This document shows positions 25,960-37,740 of a stretch of DNA of 64,000 bases, one piece after another. Position 1 is the first letter of the stretch; every line of letters starts with the position of its first letter. Source of the DNA: Luscinia megarhynchos. Taxonomy: Eukaryota; Chordata; Aves; Passeriformes; Turdidae. Location: positions 41,715,735 through 41,779,734 of the forward strand of contig CM067592.1 in the NCBI GenBank assembly GCA_034336665.1, read 5' to 3'. A program made the translations under genes and the position numbers. Below the pieces are notes generated by a model, which was not told where the DNA came from, ran no database searches, and saw only the letters and a program-made list of their open reading frames with translations.

Positions 25960-26660
25960 ATGCAGGATGTGGCCAGAAATGTGCATTCTATCACCATCTG
26001 TTGAAGTTGAGTGGGATCCTTATCTTGGTGGGACATATTCTCTGGCAATGGGCCATCTTTAAAACAGGTGGGGCAATCATCTTTATCTTTTCCACAACCC
26101 TCCCTCCCTCCAGGAAGATATCATCTGCTGCTGAGCCATTAAGTACCACTGTATGACTGATAAAATTACATCATCCCATTGGGAGATGCTCCAGCCAGAA
26201 GATGGAGTCAAGCCTTTCCTACTTAGAGAAAAACTGAGATTTGGAACACCAAAGTGGCCTTTTTCCATTGGATTCCAGAGGAAAGCTGGACCTTTCCACA
26301 TCATCCCCAGCCCTTCAGAGGAAAGCTGCACCCTTTTACAGGAGCACTGCTTCAGCTGAACTATACAGGAGGACTGTAGCCACCATTTAATTGGACTGCT
26401 ACCAGCACCCTGACTGACAGGGTGTCAGGTTGTATTCTGACTCTGTCAGGGTTGGGATTGTTCTTTGTAATACTGTATTTCTATTTTAATTTTCCTAGTA
26501 AAGAACTGCTATTCCTAATCCCCATATCTTTGCCTGAGGGTCCCTTAATTTCAAAATTATAATAATTTGGAGGGAGGGGGTTTACATTCTCCATTTCAAA
26601 GAGAAGCTTCTGCCTTTATTGGCAGACAGCTGTCCTTCAAACCAGGACAAAAACTAAATG
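25960..26660 (+). mobile_element. Probable passerine ERV LTR
   Basis: The block has phrases I associate with a common songbird LTR: GCATTCTATCACCATCTGTT near 25983, CACTGTATGACTGATAAAAT near 26148, CTGACTGACAGGGTGTCAGG near 26411, and a TTTCCTAGTAAAGAACTG poly(A)-like segment near 26493. A purine tract GGAGGGAGGGGG follows near 26570. No second LTR or internal region is adjacent, so it is likely solitary or a fragment. Ends are approximate and no target duplication was established. Confidence 0.45.
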
Positions 26661-26780
26661 CCATATTCATAAGATTATGCTTGAAGCCTTCCAGCAAATA
26701 GGTGGAAACTGGCCAGTAGTTTTCCTGTCGGATATTGTCTGAATCAACTGGGTTTATTTTTTCATTCCTTCTCTCTCATT

Positions 26781-26900
26781 TCTTCCTTCCTTCCTTCCTT
26801 CCTGGAATCCTTCCTTACTTCCTGGAACCCTTCTTTCTTTCCTTCCTTCCTTCCTTCCTTCCTTCCTGGAATCCTTTCTTCCTGGAATCCTTCCTTCCCT
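26781..26900. repeat. (CCTT)n microsatellite with GGAATCC interruptions
   Basis: Tetranucleotide CCTT runs are broken four times by CTGGAATCC or CTGGAACCC, giving a second layer of repetition. It lies about 120 bp past the LTR-like block. Confidence 0.9.
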
Positions 26901-28881
26901 TAGCAAGTCAGTTATTTTTTTATAGCTCCTGTTTACTGATAATTGTCTATTCTACTACTTCTTGTGTTTCCTTAACATATTTTATTACGACAGGAAAAGA
27001 GGCATTCATTCCCTTTAAGTGCATTGCCCTGCCATTTGACTATAAAATGTGTATGAAGAAAGCCAGAGCAAATGCAATCCTTTTGTACATGACTCAAAAT
27101 GGATTCTGTTATTCTCAAAAACAAGCAGTCGCCTAAAGAAGGTCAGGAGCTAATTATTTACCTTACTGTACATTGAAGAAATTTTAAAAGCCAAAGAGAA
27201 AGAATACTAGTTCGTTGATTTCATAATCCACAGTAAGAACACAAGAGCGTAATAAAGGACTTACAGCTGCTGTTCGTATTTGTAGGAATTTTATGTAGTC
27301 TTCTAAGGGAATAAAAAATGCTCTTAAAGTCCAACTAAAGAAATTTTTAAAATCACCAATAAACCCATAAATTTCAGTTGTGAGAGATTATTTTCAGAAA
27401 TGAACTCTGCTCCAGGGTGCCTCGAAATTCTGGGCTCCAAAAATAAGACATTCTAAAATGTTATTCTTTTGAATATGGATGTCAAGCATACTTCTTATGT
27501 AAGAGATAGAACTTTTAAAATCATTCATTTTCTTTGAAAATTGTGGTCTATACAAAACTAAATGTTAGATGTGTCTAAAAATGGTTAAATGCATCCTCAG
27601 AAAAGAGATTGAGAATGTCATAGAAGGTGGCTTTATGTGCTGATAAAATGTGAAGGAAGCAGTAAAAGTAAATGGTTATTCCTAAACTCTGACTTATATC
27701 TTCCACAAATTATGAATTTGAGTAATAATCAAAAGGGGTTTTAACATGTTGGGCAACAAAGAATGAAGTGAAGAAGGCTCTTGTTTCTATTTCATGGTAG
27801 TTCTGTATCATCACATAAATCTAAAAAACACCCAAAGTGACACCCATATGATCTACAAGATTTGGCTCACTTATTTGAAAAAACAATTAGATTCTCTGTA
27901 ATTTCTATTTTTCTGATCCTGTTTACAAAATGGAGGTAAGTGAACAGCCCAATTCTAGAATGGAAGGAGAGGAATACCTTATTATAAGGAGCCAAAACCT
28001 TTGAGAGATAATCGTACACAATCATTATGCCTGGGATTGTTATTGCAATTTGATTGATTAACCACTGAATCAATTCCTTAGAATCAGCAATGCAATAAAT
28101 TCTTGTCTAGAAACATGCCAGTATTCACAGCCTGAAAAGCAAAAGTCTAATAAACATTCTAACTAGACCCAATCTTGTTGCACTGTGACTCATCGCTGTG
28201 GAAGAGGAGCTCCAGCTGTAAAGCAGAGCTGCAATACATGATAGCAGAAAGCCAACATGTGTCTTGTTCTCCAAAATATCTCTAACATTCATTGGTGAGG
28301 GGACCTCAACAGAAAATTTTGTAGTACACGTGTGTCTCTGTGCTCATATGTATGAATAAATACTAACTATTTTATGAAGCAAAAATACCATAGGCTGTTC
28401 ATTTTAAAGATAGCAAGGTGAGAAGTATTAGTTACCATATGTTGGCAATTAAAAACTTCCTTTGCCTTACAAAGATCTTTGGAGATGCCCGGTCTACACA
28501 TTTTGTCATGTCAGCTATTATTGCCATGTGTCCACACCTGAGCATGGGAATAGCCAGCAATTCCCCTGCAGAGGGCTTTTATGCAGGGACCAAATAGCCC
28601 TGGAGACAATAAAATATACAAATACAACTTAGAAAAATTACCAGTGAACACCTGCCTACTTCCATATGACATATGGAGCCTGTGACCTAAAATAAAATAA
28701 TGTAATTTCATCAGAACCCAATTCAGAACATACTCCTACCTATCATTTTTGTCTTAGTATCCACAAACATCGTGTCTACATATTATCAGTCAAAGATCTG
28801 ACACAATCATCTTGGAGGGTTTTCCAATACAAATGACTCTGTGATTCTGTGAACCTATTTCCTAAGTTCACGTTTGCATAA
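26901..28881. other. Non-coding stretch with a CR1 tail remnant
   Basis: AT-rich with no gene seen. At 28810-28852 the sequence GGAGGGTTTTCCAATAC, then TCTGTGATTCTGTGA, resembles the extreme 3' end of a plus-strand CR1. Confidence 0.5.
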
Positions 28882-29639
28882 ACTCAGAAGGGCTATGGTT
28901 AAAGGACAATTTTGGACCTCATCTGGTCCAACCTGCTTGAGCTGAGCACAGGTGCTGGACCTAGAATTGCTCACACAGGATCATGACCAGGTGGCTTTTG
29001 AAGATCTCCAAGAGGGAAGACTCCATCGTGTCTCTGGGCTACCTGCATCAGTGTTCAGTCATCCTCTCAGTAAAAATGGGTTTCTCAATTGTTCTACAGA
29101 ACTTCTTGTCTTTCAGTTAGTGCCCTTTACCTTTGTCCTGTCATGGGGCACCACTGGGCAGAGCCTGGCTCCATCCTTTTTGTATCCTCCCTGGGTGTAT
29201 AAGCACATTGATAAGATTTCCCCAAGCCCTGCCTGCTCCAGGCCTTCCTCATAAGACAGAGGGTCATAGAAAGTTGTCAGGTTGGTCAGGCAAAATTCCT
29301 CCTTATGAATCCATTCTGACTACTCCTTATCACCTTCTTTTCCTTCAAGGACGTGGAAATGGGCACTCTTCCCAGGACATTTCTGATTAGGTCAAATTCT
29401 GCTCTGCTGCAGTACAGGGTCTTGATCCTACGTTTTGTACTGTTCCTTCTCTTGTCTCCTGGTTCTGAACCCCACCATGTCATGGTCCCCACAGCCAAGG
29501 AAGGCTACCTTCAACTTTCACGTTCCCAATGAGACCCTCCCAATTTCTGAGTGTGACATACCGTCCTGCACCTGCTGTGGTTGGTTTCTCTATAGGTGGG
29601 TGAGGAAATTGCCATGAATGCTCTCCATGGTAATCCTCT

Positions 29640-30100
29640 TTGTTTGCTTATGTCCTTCTAGTTTTTCTCTCTAATAGACCTAAAGGTAGCTGAAGCCTCC
29701 AATGAGGATCAGATTCTGAGAATATAACTGTTTTCTGTCTGTATAGGCTTCATCTTCTTTTTCTTCCTCAGCAGGAGACCTACAGCAGAGACACTCTGCA
29801 ATGTTACTCTTACCTGCCTTCTCTTTAATTTTCGTCCATAAATTCTGCTGACTTTAAATTCTGTTGAACTTCAGGCAGCCTTCCATTCACCCCAGATGGC
29901 TTCTCACATAAAGGGTAACTCCCTCTCCTTATCTTGCTGGTTCTGCCTTTCTTGTAAAGCATGTAATCCTCCATTGAAGCATTTCACTCCAGGAAGTCAT
30001 CCCATCTCTGTGATCCCAGAAAGATCAAATGTCCTGCAAATGTCCACAGATCTTCAGCTCATTTACTTATTATTACCCTTGCTCCATTCTTGATTATACA
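29640..30100 (-). pseudogene. CR1 ORF2 endonuclease domain relic
   Basis: In CR1, ORF2 encodes an AP-type endonuclease followed by reverse transcriptase; the endonuclease nicks target DNA for reverse transcription. Here the plus strand carries complements of known CR1 endonuclease stretches, for example CTGAAGCCTCCAATGAGGAT near 29691 (the complement of the segment encoding the catalytic GDFN-type motif) and GGAAGTCATCCCATCTCTGT near 29992. The frame is broken repeatedly and no functional protein is possible. Identification is from recalled family wording. Confidence 0.6.
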
Positions 30101-30555
30101 AGTACTTCAGAGAGGTATCCCAGCATACTGATTTCCCAGAATTTTTGAAGATTTCTTCATAATGCTATCTTGTAGGCATTTCCTTGCTTACTAGCTAAGT
30201 GGTGGAGGTGATCCTGCTTAATCCTCACTTTTTTTGATTTTGTGATTCTTTCCTATCACATCATTCTGTGATCCTTACTTATTAAGCCTTATTAAGTTCA
30301 TCATTCCTTCTCAGGCTTGTTAGTAACACTTTGCATCCTAAGTACTGATTGTTTTAAGCCAACCTTGCCAGCTCAGGCATCCTGCTGGCAAAGATAATAC
30401 TCATCTTTGTACGGTGAGGTCCATTTCTCTCCAGAAGGTAATGGTTTGCATAACGTGCCCAGTGCTTGTAGAACCTAAAGCCCTGTCACCAGCAATAGAT
30501 CCTCAGCCAGCTATCAACTTGAATTACCCTCCTCCTCACTACTTTACCCTCACTG

Positions 30556-30825
30556 TCAGGATTGAGGACAATACCACTTGGGCCCCAGGCCCTTAAACAC
30601 CACCACAACTCTGAAATAACTTTTTGTACTGTCCAGGTTATTCGTGACAGCATCAGCAGTACCCACATTGAAGAAACCAGGAGATAATAATTTGAGTGTC
30701 AGAAAATATTTGTCAGTCCCTCCAGAACAACTCAGATCTGGGTTCCCAGCAAGGACCAGACCTGTAGATGATAAGTTAGTTTGGCAGATTGGTGGCTTCA
30801 TCCCCTGCAGCATAAAATCAGCCAT
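30556..30825 (-). pseudogene. CR1 ORF1 esterase-like domain relic
   Basis: CR1 ORF1 proteins contain an SGNH/GDSL-type esterase domain of uncertain role in retrotransposition. A minus-strand frame of 89 codons keeps the pattern ADFMLQGMKPPICQ at residues 2-15, corresponding to the family's GDS block with the catalytic serine replaced. It also keeps VGTADAVTNN at residues 54-63, corresponding to the conserved HVGTN-type block. It lies 5' of the endonuclease relic, as expected for ORF1. The frame has no proper start and is a decayed remnant. Confidence 0.6.
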
Positions 30826-31225
30826 TTCAATGACTTGCTACTTTTTCATTATGATCATGCATGGTTTAGTGTCAGGAAGGTCAGTTCATGGGCACCTCTT
30901 TTCTGATGTCAGAGAGGCTCCAGGAACTCCCTGGGGCAGAAGGAAGGAATGCTTCCAATATCTGAAGGTCTGCCTGCACCTAAGCCTCTACCCAAACAGG
31001 GCCAGATTCTCCAACATTTGCATGGGAAACTGCCCTGTAGCCTGTAACCTCTTTGCCTGACCGTTTACACAGATACAAATTTGGCTGAGATAGGCTTCTC
31101 CCCAGCTTTGGCTAAAGGTTTCTTGACCCTCCTTAATCAGGGGCTTATGTAACAAAGGCTTTAGGGAACCTGGTTCAAAGACAGCTGAGAGCTGACAGCT
31201 GACAGAATTCAGTAAAATCAGCATG

Positions 31226-34200
31226 AATTACTTCAGTCCCACATAACTGTTTAATGGAAGTTTGGGGGACAAAATTATGGGCTTGGTGAAGAGTGAGATT
31301 CCCATTAACTTCCCAGAGATTTAAATTTAAATCCTGATAACATTCTTCACAGGGTCATGGGAAAATTATTATTGTATAGTTTCTCTTTTGTGGGAACTGG
31401 TGCTCCTCAGGCACCTTGGTTTGAAGCAATGAATAGGGATACAAATACTTGAGGAATGGCAAGACAATCCATGCTTCTCTTTGTTAAGAATTCTCAGCAT
31501 GTATATCAGATTTCTTAGCAAGGATTAAAGAAGTAACAAACATACTGAACTAGCCATTGTATATTTTAAATGGTAATTTTTTGGTAGAATCACATGAGAA
31601 AACAAAAGCATTTGAGTAAGTGGCAGAGATTGTGAGAGGAAGAAGCACATGGTAGATGCAGAAAAGTGATATTTATCCAAATGATTTATTTCTAAATTTC
31701 CCAGTAACAAAGCAAACCCTGACCCAGACTAAGACATACCAGATATGGTTGCTTGGAGTTAATGGCAAATATAATGAAAATATGTCTAACTGTAGATCCT
31801 TAGGTCTATGGACCACACATAAATAAAATAATTCCTGCTTGTAGAGAAGAAAATCTAATGGTAGGGAGAAACCTCTGAATATGTGTTTGAAGAAGTACCT
31901 CTATTCTGTAAAGCTTTCTATTTAGCTGGTTCTGTATTTATTTATAACATCCAAACATAGGTAGTCCCAGTGAAAGGACTGAATAAAAGTCTCTTCATAG
32001 AAAAGTAGACATTTTTCCATTTATAGGACAGCTGCAGAATTCATCACGCTAGTTATTCTATCTAAAATTGAGTGAAAATATTGAGGGAAAAGTCTGTACC
32101 ATGAGGAGCATTATTAAAGCTAAAACATCCATGATAATTTCAGGCAGACTAAGGAGTACTTAAATCCCATGAAGATCATTGTTTGGTTTTTTGCTTTGCA
32201 TTCTTTCAATTACAGATACATCAGCTTCAAGCTGATGTAAAAGAAAAGAAAGAAAACTTCTTTCTAGAAAAACATTTTCTTTTTAGAAATCAAAATATCT
32301 CTCAGTGTATTAAGAATAGGATACACAAGACATTGGGATATATAAATTTGAACGATAACATAATGCAAAATTATATGCTGTGCTAACAGCCTTTAAATGG
32401 TGCAAATCATCTTGTTACTATACAGAAGAAAAACCTGATTAGCTTACAGAGTATTCACTAATTTGGCCTGATTGGGAGGCTTTGCACTCTGCTGAATGCA
32501 CAGCAATTAGTAAAAACATTCCATAAACTGCTTGTTTTCTACAGCTAACAAGGAAATTGATGTTATTAATACTTTCAAATATAGCTGTATTTATTATGTT
32601 TATTATAAACAAAATCTACCTCCACAAAATTTAAAGGAATCAACTGCAATTTCATATATACTCTTCATATATCTTGCATACTACTATCCATAGGACATAT
32701 CTAGGCATTTTCAACAGCTAATGTTCTCTTGAATTTGAGTTCTGTAATGTGGTGCATGTCTTCGTAGAGAAAATGTTAACTCATTTCAAATACTCAAATA
32801 CTGCCTTTAGTTCAGAAATAAAAGCAAAATCCCATCTTTTATGTTTGCTTAATTTCTTATGTTCAAGTGCAAGAAAATATCTGTATATTTTGAGAAATAG
32901 CTCCTTACAAGGGCTGCCCACCTCAAAAGACAGATCATTACATTGTTGAAGAGGTTCAATAGAGGAATTATTTTGGCTGGTGCTTAATCTAAGACTGTGA
33001 ATGCTAGCATCAACACAGTCTTGCACTATGCTAATTTAAAGTTTCATCAGCTTTAAAACAAGATGAACATTTTGATTTTTAAGACTGATATTTAATATTA
33101 ATTAATATAATAAAAAATATTCTATGGCATATAAGATTTAGAATTAACCAGTTTTGTGAAGTGTGCTAGAATTTCTTGAGAAATATAGCTTTGATTCACA
33201 TATGCAGTAAAGGAGAATGTAGATTAGCAGTAAAGCAATGAGGTAAGTAGTGAAGCTGTAAAATGTGTGTAAATAACTATATACTCACAGGTAAATACCT
33301 GAGATTAAGCTAAGTGCTCATTTTAGATTTACTATTTGAACCCCAGATTAAAAGGCAACCTTTCCTCCTCAAAGGATTCTCTTCTTTTAAGCCCTCCTTA
33401 CTGGGAAACATTGTAATTAAAATAATTTTTTGCCGACTGCATTTCATTCCAGATTTTCTTTCTGAGAGGTGTGAAAAATATACTTAGTTCAATGAGATCG
33501 AATTATCAAGTTGTGTAAATTGGTGCAATTCCTATCTTTAACTATAAAGAAAATAGGGGAATTTATACAGCTCAGGAATCTTTTTTTTTTCACTGTAAGG
33601 AGCTGTAAGACTATCCCCAGCACTTTAATTCACCATATCTCTAAAGCATATCTTCAAGCATATACAATATGTATTTATTCCCAAATTTCAGATTTGTTAG
33701 ACTACTAACTTAAATTTAAAAACCTGTCTAAAATGTTTCACCGAATAATACAAACAGCAAATTTTTGGATTGTCAATGAAGCCTTTATTAATATAACTGA
33801 AGAAACTTTCATGTAAGAAGTAGAAATTTAGCTTGAAGTCATACTCAGATGATCAAAATTGCTGCCTATTCAAAGAAAATGTTAATTATGGACTGTGTCT
33901 CCAAGAAGAGACTCTAGGTTGACACAGCCTTTTTCGTTCAGTTGTGGTGCTTAATTTTAATTGTGTTTACCTTACTCTAATTGCTGCCCACTTGCTAAAA
34001 CTTCTCCACAAAATAATAAGAGCACGTGGTCAGTTTATCTACAATATTTTCCCATTTCTTAGTCTTCTATTTTAGCTCTAACAAAGTTAAAGTTAGATTG
34101 TGTCTCCCAGTTAAATAGTTGGTATCTGCAGTCAGTAGCACACCTCACTGAATCAAACTTCCTCTCCAAGACATCACCTTTGCTCTCCTATAGACGAATT

Positions 34201-36304
34201 TCTTCCCAGTCTTGTGAACTGAGAAGGTTGCTACAAGGTGAGCGATAAGAAAACATTAAGTGGAAGACAGGAATTTACAACTCTATAATGCCAGTAGGAT
34301 GATTTAGCAAAACCTAGTGACCTAACCTCTGGAATGAAGAACAGCTTATTTGGAAGAGAGAGCTATAAACACCCACGCACCCACCCACACACACACCCCC
34401 ACACACACACACCCCACATCTTTATTGGGAAGTGTGTCTTTCTACCACCTTGCATTTTGACACACTACAGAATTGCCCACTGATGGGGAAATAAGTGCTT
34501 GTTCCACATACATTTTTGAAAACTACATTTTGAATACTACATTTTGCTGCATGAAATGTATTTTCAACATTATATACCATCTTTCTTTTTAGCCCAAACT
34601 TATCTTTCAATTCTTCAATACGAGGAGGCGCTTTAAGATATAGTAGTTGGGAATTTCAATATTAGACATTCTTAAAATGACAGATATTGATCTCTCCACT
34701 TGTTTTCTAGTATATAAGAGAAATTATCTCAAATATTATATAAAACAGGAAAACAATACACACCTATGGCATCCATGTTATTTATTGATCCTATTTTGAT
34801 CAATATATGTTGCAGTATCAGATAATTATTCACATGGATCCATACTTGCTGAAGGAGTCAGGTAGTATGAAATTTTCATGTAGTTAGTAGTATAATATCT
34901 GATAATGCATCTGAAATAGAACATACTGAAAAACAGGGTGAACACATCCAAGGTAGTTTGCTGAAGGCATGGTGAAGTTTCTAGATGCTTCCATTGCTGT
35001 TATAATCTTTTTTTTATTAGCATGCCTTTAATAAAAAAAGTGATTTCAACCATAAATATATAACAATTGCTTCTAAGCTGTCTATTATCCCTCTATGAAT
35101 TGAAAAATATCTAGATCTAGAGATCTGTGAAGATATCTATTTATTTCTTTATAGTAACCAAAGACAAATGGCAAGAACTGAGAGGAAAAGACCAGAAAGC
35201 AAAATAATTATAATACTGTATGCTTTTCCCTTAAACATGCATTTTAAATTCTGCATGCAGATCTGACTATTTGGCGTCAAAAAGATATAAACATAATAAA
35301 ATGAAAAGGTACAAAGAATTATTAGAGTTGTAAAAAAAATTCCATATAACTAAACGGACAAAGGCTTCTTATCCTAAGAAAAAGAAGCTGGGGAAGATTT
35401 TGACAGACATATACATATTACTGGAAGAGAGAAGAATGAATGATTGAAGTTCTTTTTCAGAAAGCACATATTGTAATCCTATGAACTCATTCTTGCAAGA
35501 TGCTGGAGATACCAGAATATAAGAAGGCTAATCATCAGCTAGTGAGTGAATGGTAGAAAAGCACAGAGATATTGAATTGTTTGAGTGTTGCTCCAACTCC
35601 CAGCTCCTGGAGAGCTAAAAAACTGCTAGAAACTAGAATTTAGCTCTAGAAATACAGTGATGCCTCTCATTTTACAGTTTTCTGTCTGTGATCAGTGAGA
35701 AGCATAGCTTTCAGGTACTGATGCTCCCATGGATTGACCTCACATAGTCTTAGTTTGGCTTTGTTAATGGCAAAAAACCAAAACTCCTTCGATAAACCTG
35801 CTCCTCACATATAGTCTGCCATGTGTCTATAATAAAAATATAGGATCATCTTGTGTTGAAGAGTGGGTTCGTTCAGCAGTGCTTTAATCATTTTACCAGT
35901 ATCCTAAAACTTACTTTATAATTTTATGTCATAGAGAAACCAAGGTAAAAAAAAATAAAAATACTGGAATTTGATCAGTCTGCATGAGGACTGAACACAG
36001 AAAAACTCTTGGGTCATATACAAAGAAATATTATCTATATTCTGGTCTACAATTTAGAAAATAAATATTCTAAGTCTATGCTGGTTGCTCAAAATTCAAG
36101 AAAAATAAAGAATTAAATTTGTAGAGAATGTTCTTAATGTCTTCATAAGCACTCAAAAGCTGTTACAAGATCCAATGGAAAGCTCAAGTGCTACCTGCAA
36201 CATTCACAATGTGAATGATACAGCATCCTGCTAGACTCAGAAGCTTGTTTTTCAGGTTACCCATATAATTACCAGTCTCATAATGACAAGGAATTACAAA
36301 ATTA
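31226..36304. other. AT-rich non-coding stretch, no gene seen
   Basis: Long unique-looking AT-rich sequence with only the CA/CCCA repeat at 34371-34417 as a distinct feature. Confidence 0.55.
34371..34417. repeat. CA-rich microsatellite (ACCC / CA units)
   Basis: Mixed ACCC and ACAC units, including CCACACACACAC-type runs. It is pyrimidine/A-rich and probably length-variable. Confidence 0.85.
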
Positions 36305-36815
36305 TGTATCATAGAATAAAATCATAGAGTATCCTGAGTTGGAAGGGACCCACTAGGATCAAGTCCAATTCCTGGCCCCGCACAGGACAAACCCAAGAAT
36401 CACACCATATGCTGGAGAGCACTGTCCAAACACTTCTTGAACTCTGTCAGGCTTGGTGCTGTGACCACTTCCCTGGGGAGCCTGTTCCAGTGTCCAGCCA
36501 CTCTCTGGGTAAAAAACCTTTTTCTGATATCCAACCTAAACCTCCCCTAACTCTGCTTTGTGCCATTTCCTTGAATCCTCCTCCAGTCGGAGCAGAGCAA
36601 GCAACCTCAGCCACTCCTAACAAGACTTCCCCACAGACACTTCACTATCCTTGTAGGAGCCTTTTTTATGCCTCCTTTGGACACTTACTAAGAACCTACT
36701 GTTTTATGTTGTGGTGCTCAAAAGTGCACACATTACTCAGGGTCAGGTAGCATCAGCACAGAGCAGAGCCGGGCAATCACTTTCTTTGACCATCTGGTGA
36801 TGCCATGAAATCATT
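36305..36815 (-). mobile_element. CR1 LINE 3' fragment
   Basis: Reverse-orientation CR1. The plus strand starts at the CR1 3' end (ATCATAGAGTATCCTGAGTT near 36321) and runs back through GAATCACACCATATGCTGGA near 36396, CTGTTCCAGTGTCCAGCCAC near 36481 and GATATCCAACCTAAACCTCC near 36526, to decayed upstream sequence near 36770. Antisense open frames over it are not genes. Confidence 0.9.
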
Positions 36816-37333
36816 TAACTTGGAAAATGAAGATAATTATTTTACCTCTTTGTAGAAACCGGCACTTAGAATTAAATTCTTTCTTGTCTTAGCATAACTA
36901 TCCAAAAACATAGAGAGAAGAAAACAGGAAGACTCTTGAATTTTGTTTTCTTCTGTAGGTGAGTACTTCAGTGACAAATAACATGTCAGATGAGACTGGA
37001 TATCATTTTTGCAGTGATTTCTTCAACCCTCTGGGAGTCCAAAGTTCTTATTAACAAACTGACTACATCCTGGAAATTAATAAGGGGTTGCAAAGCAGTT
37101 AGATAATTATAGCTATTTTAGCTCTCTGACTCACAGGAAGATCAAGTAGCAAACTGACACTTCTTAAATTATGCCTTTACATAATGGTAGGTAGACTGGA
37201 TAATAAGCAACATGCAGGAACCGTAGAGCTGTCGCTTATTTTCATGTCATTTGAAAATCAGAATGAAAAGTATGACTTTAGAGAAGATGTTTCTGTGCAA
37301 CTGAAAGCGAAAATAAAATTTTAAAAGACTGGC

Positions 37334-37436
37334 CAACAGAAACAAAAAGAAACCCACAAAAAAAACCCCAAACAAAATAAACCAACAACAACAACAAAAA
37401 AACCAACCCCAAAACAAAACAACAAAGAGAAATAAA
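37334..37436. repeat. A/C low-complexity tract
   Basis: Runs of A broken by C, including a short ACA repeat near 37384. On the opposite strand it encodes a Phe/Leu/Val-rich frame that is a composition artefact. Confidence 0.85.
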
Positions 37437-37689
37437 CTGCAAAGCAGGCCTGTATGGCCGTGTGCCCTGTCTTTGCCTATGGAAATCTTTTGCAACTTGT
37501 TTTGCTTGGTTTCCCATGCCCAACCACTTCAGTCTTCTTATGTTTTTTCAAATTCATCTTGGCATTACTCCTTTGTGTGTTATTAGTTGAAACCAAATCA
37601 AAATCTACAGTCTCTAGCTCTAAAGCCTCTAAGTGTCTCTGCAAAACTTTCACTACACTTTGGCACTCTATAACACACTACTCTTCCTA

Positions 37690-37740
37690 ACAAAAAAAAA
37701 ACAAAAACCAAAACCAAAACAAAAAACCAAAACCCAAAAA
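37690..37740. repeat. A/C low-complexity tract
   Basis: A-rich with CAAAAC-type units, resembling the tract about 250 bp upstream. Confidence 0.85.

Larger units (their letters stand above)
28882..31225 (-). mobile_element. CR1 LINE, composite, 5' region to 3' end with internal deletions
   Basis: About 2.3 kb of CR1 in reverse orientation. Read on the minus strand it holds, in order, a relic of the ORF1 esterase region (30825-30556), a relic of the ORF2 endonuclease (about 30100-29640), the ORF2 linker (29620-29350), a short piece of reverse transcriptase start (SQNG motif near 29310) and the 3' region (29250-28882). Most of the reverse transcriptase is missing. The last 450 bp are about 95 percent identical to 550-999, and the adjoining linker is only about 80 percent identical to its counterpart. 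A CR1 of this length that keeps 5' sequence is uncommon, since most copies are short 3' pieces. Confidence 0.8.

Noticed and set aside
26735..27136. 133-codon plus-strand frame
   Set aside because: Its first half is the CCTT microsatellite and the rest has no domain signature.
30644..31060. 138-codon plus-strand frame
   Set aside because: Antisense to the CR1 ORF1 region; the minus strand carries the family signature.
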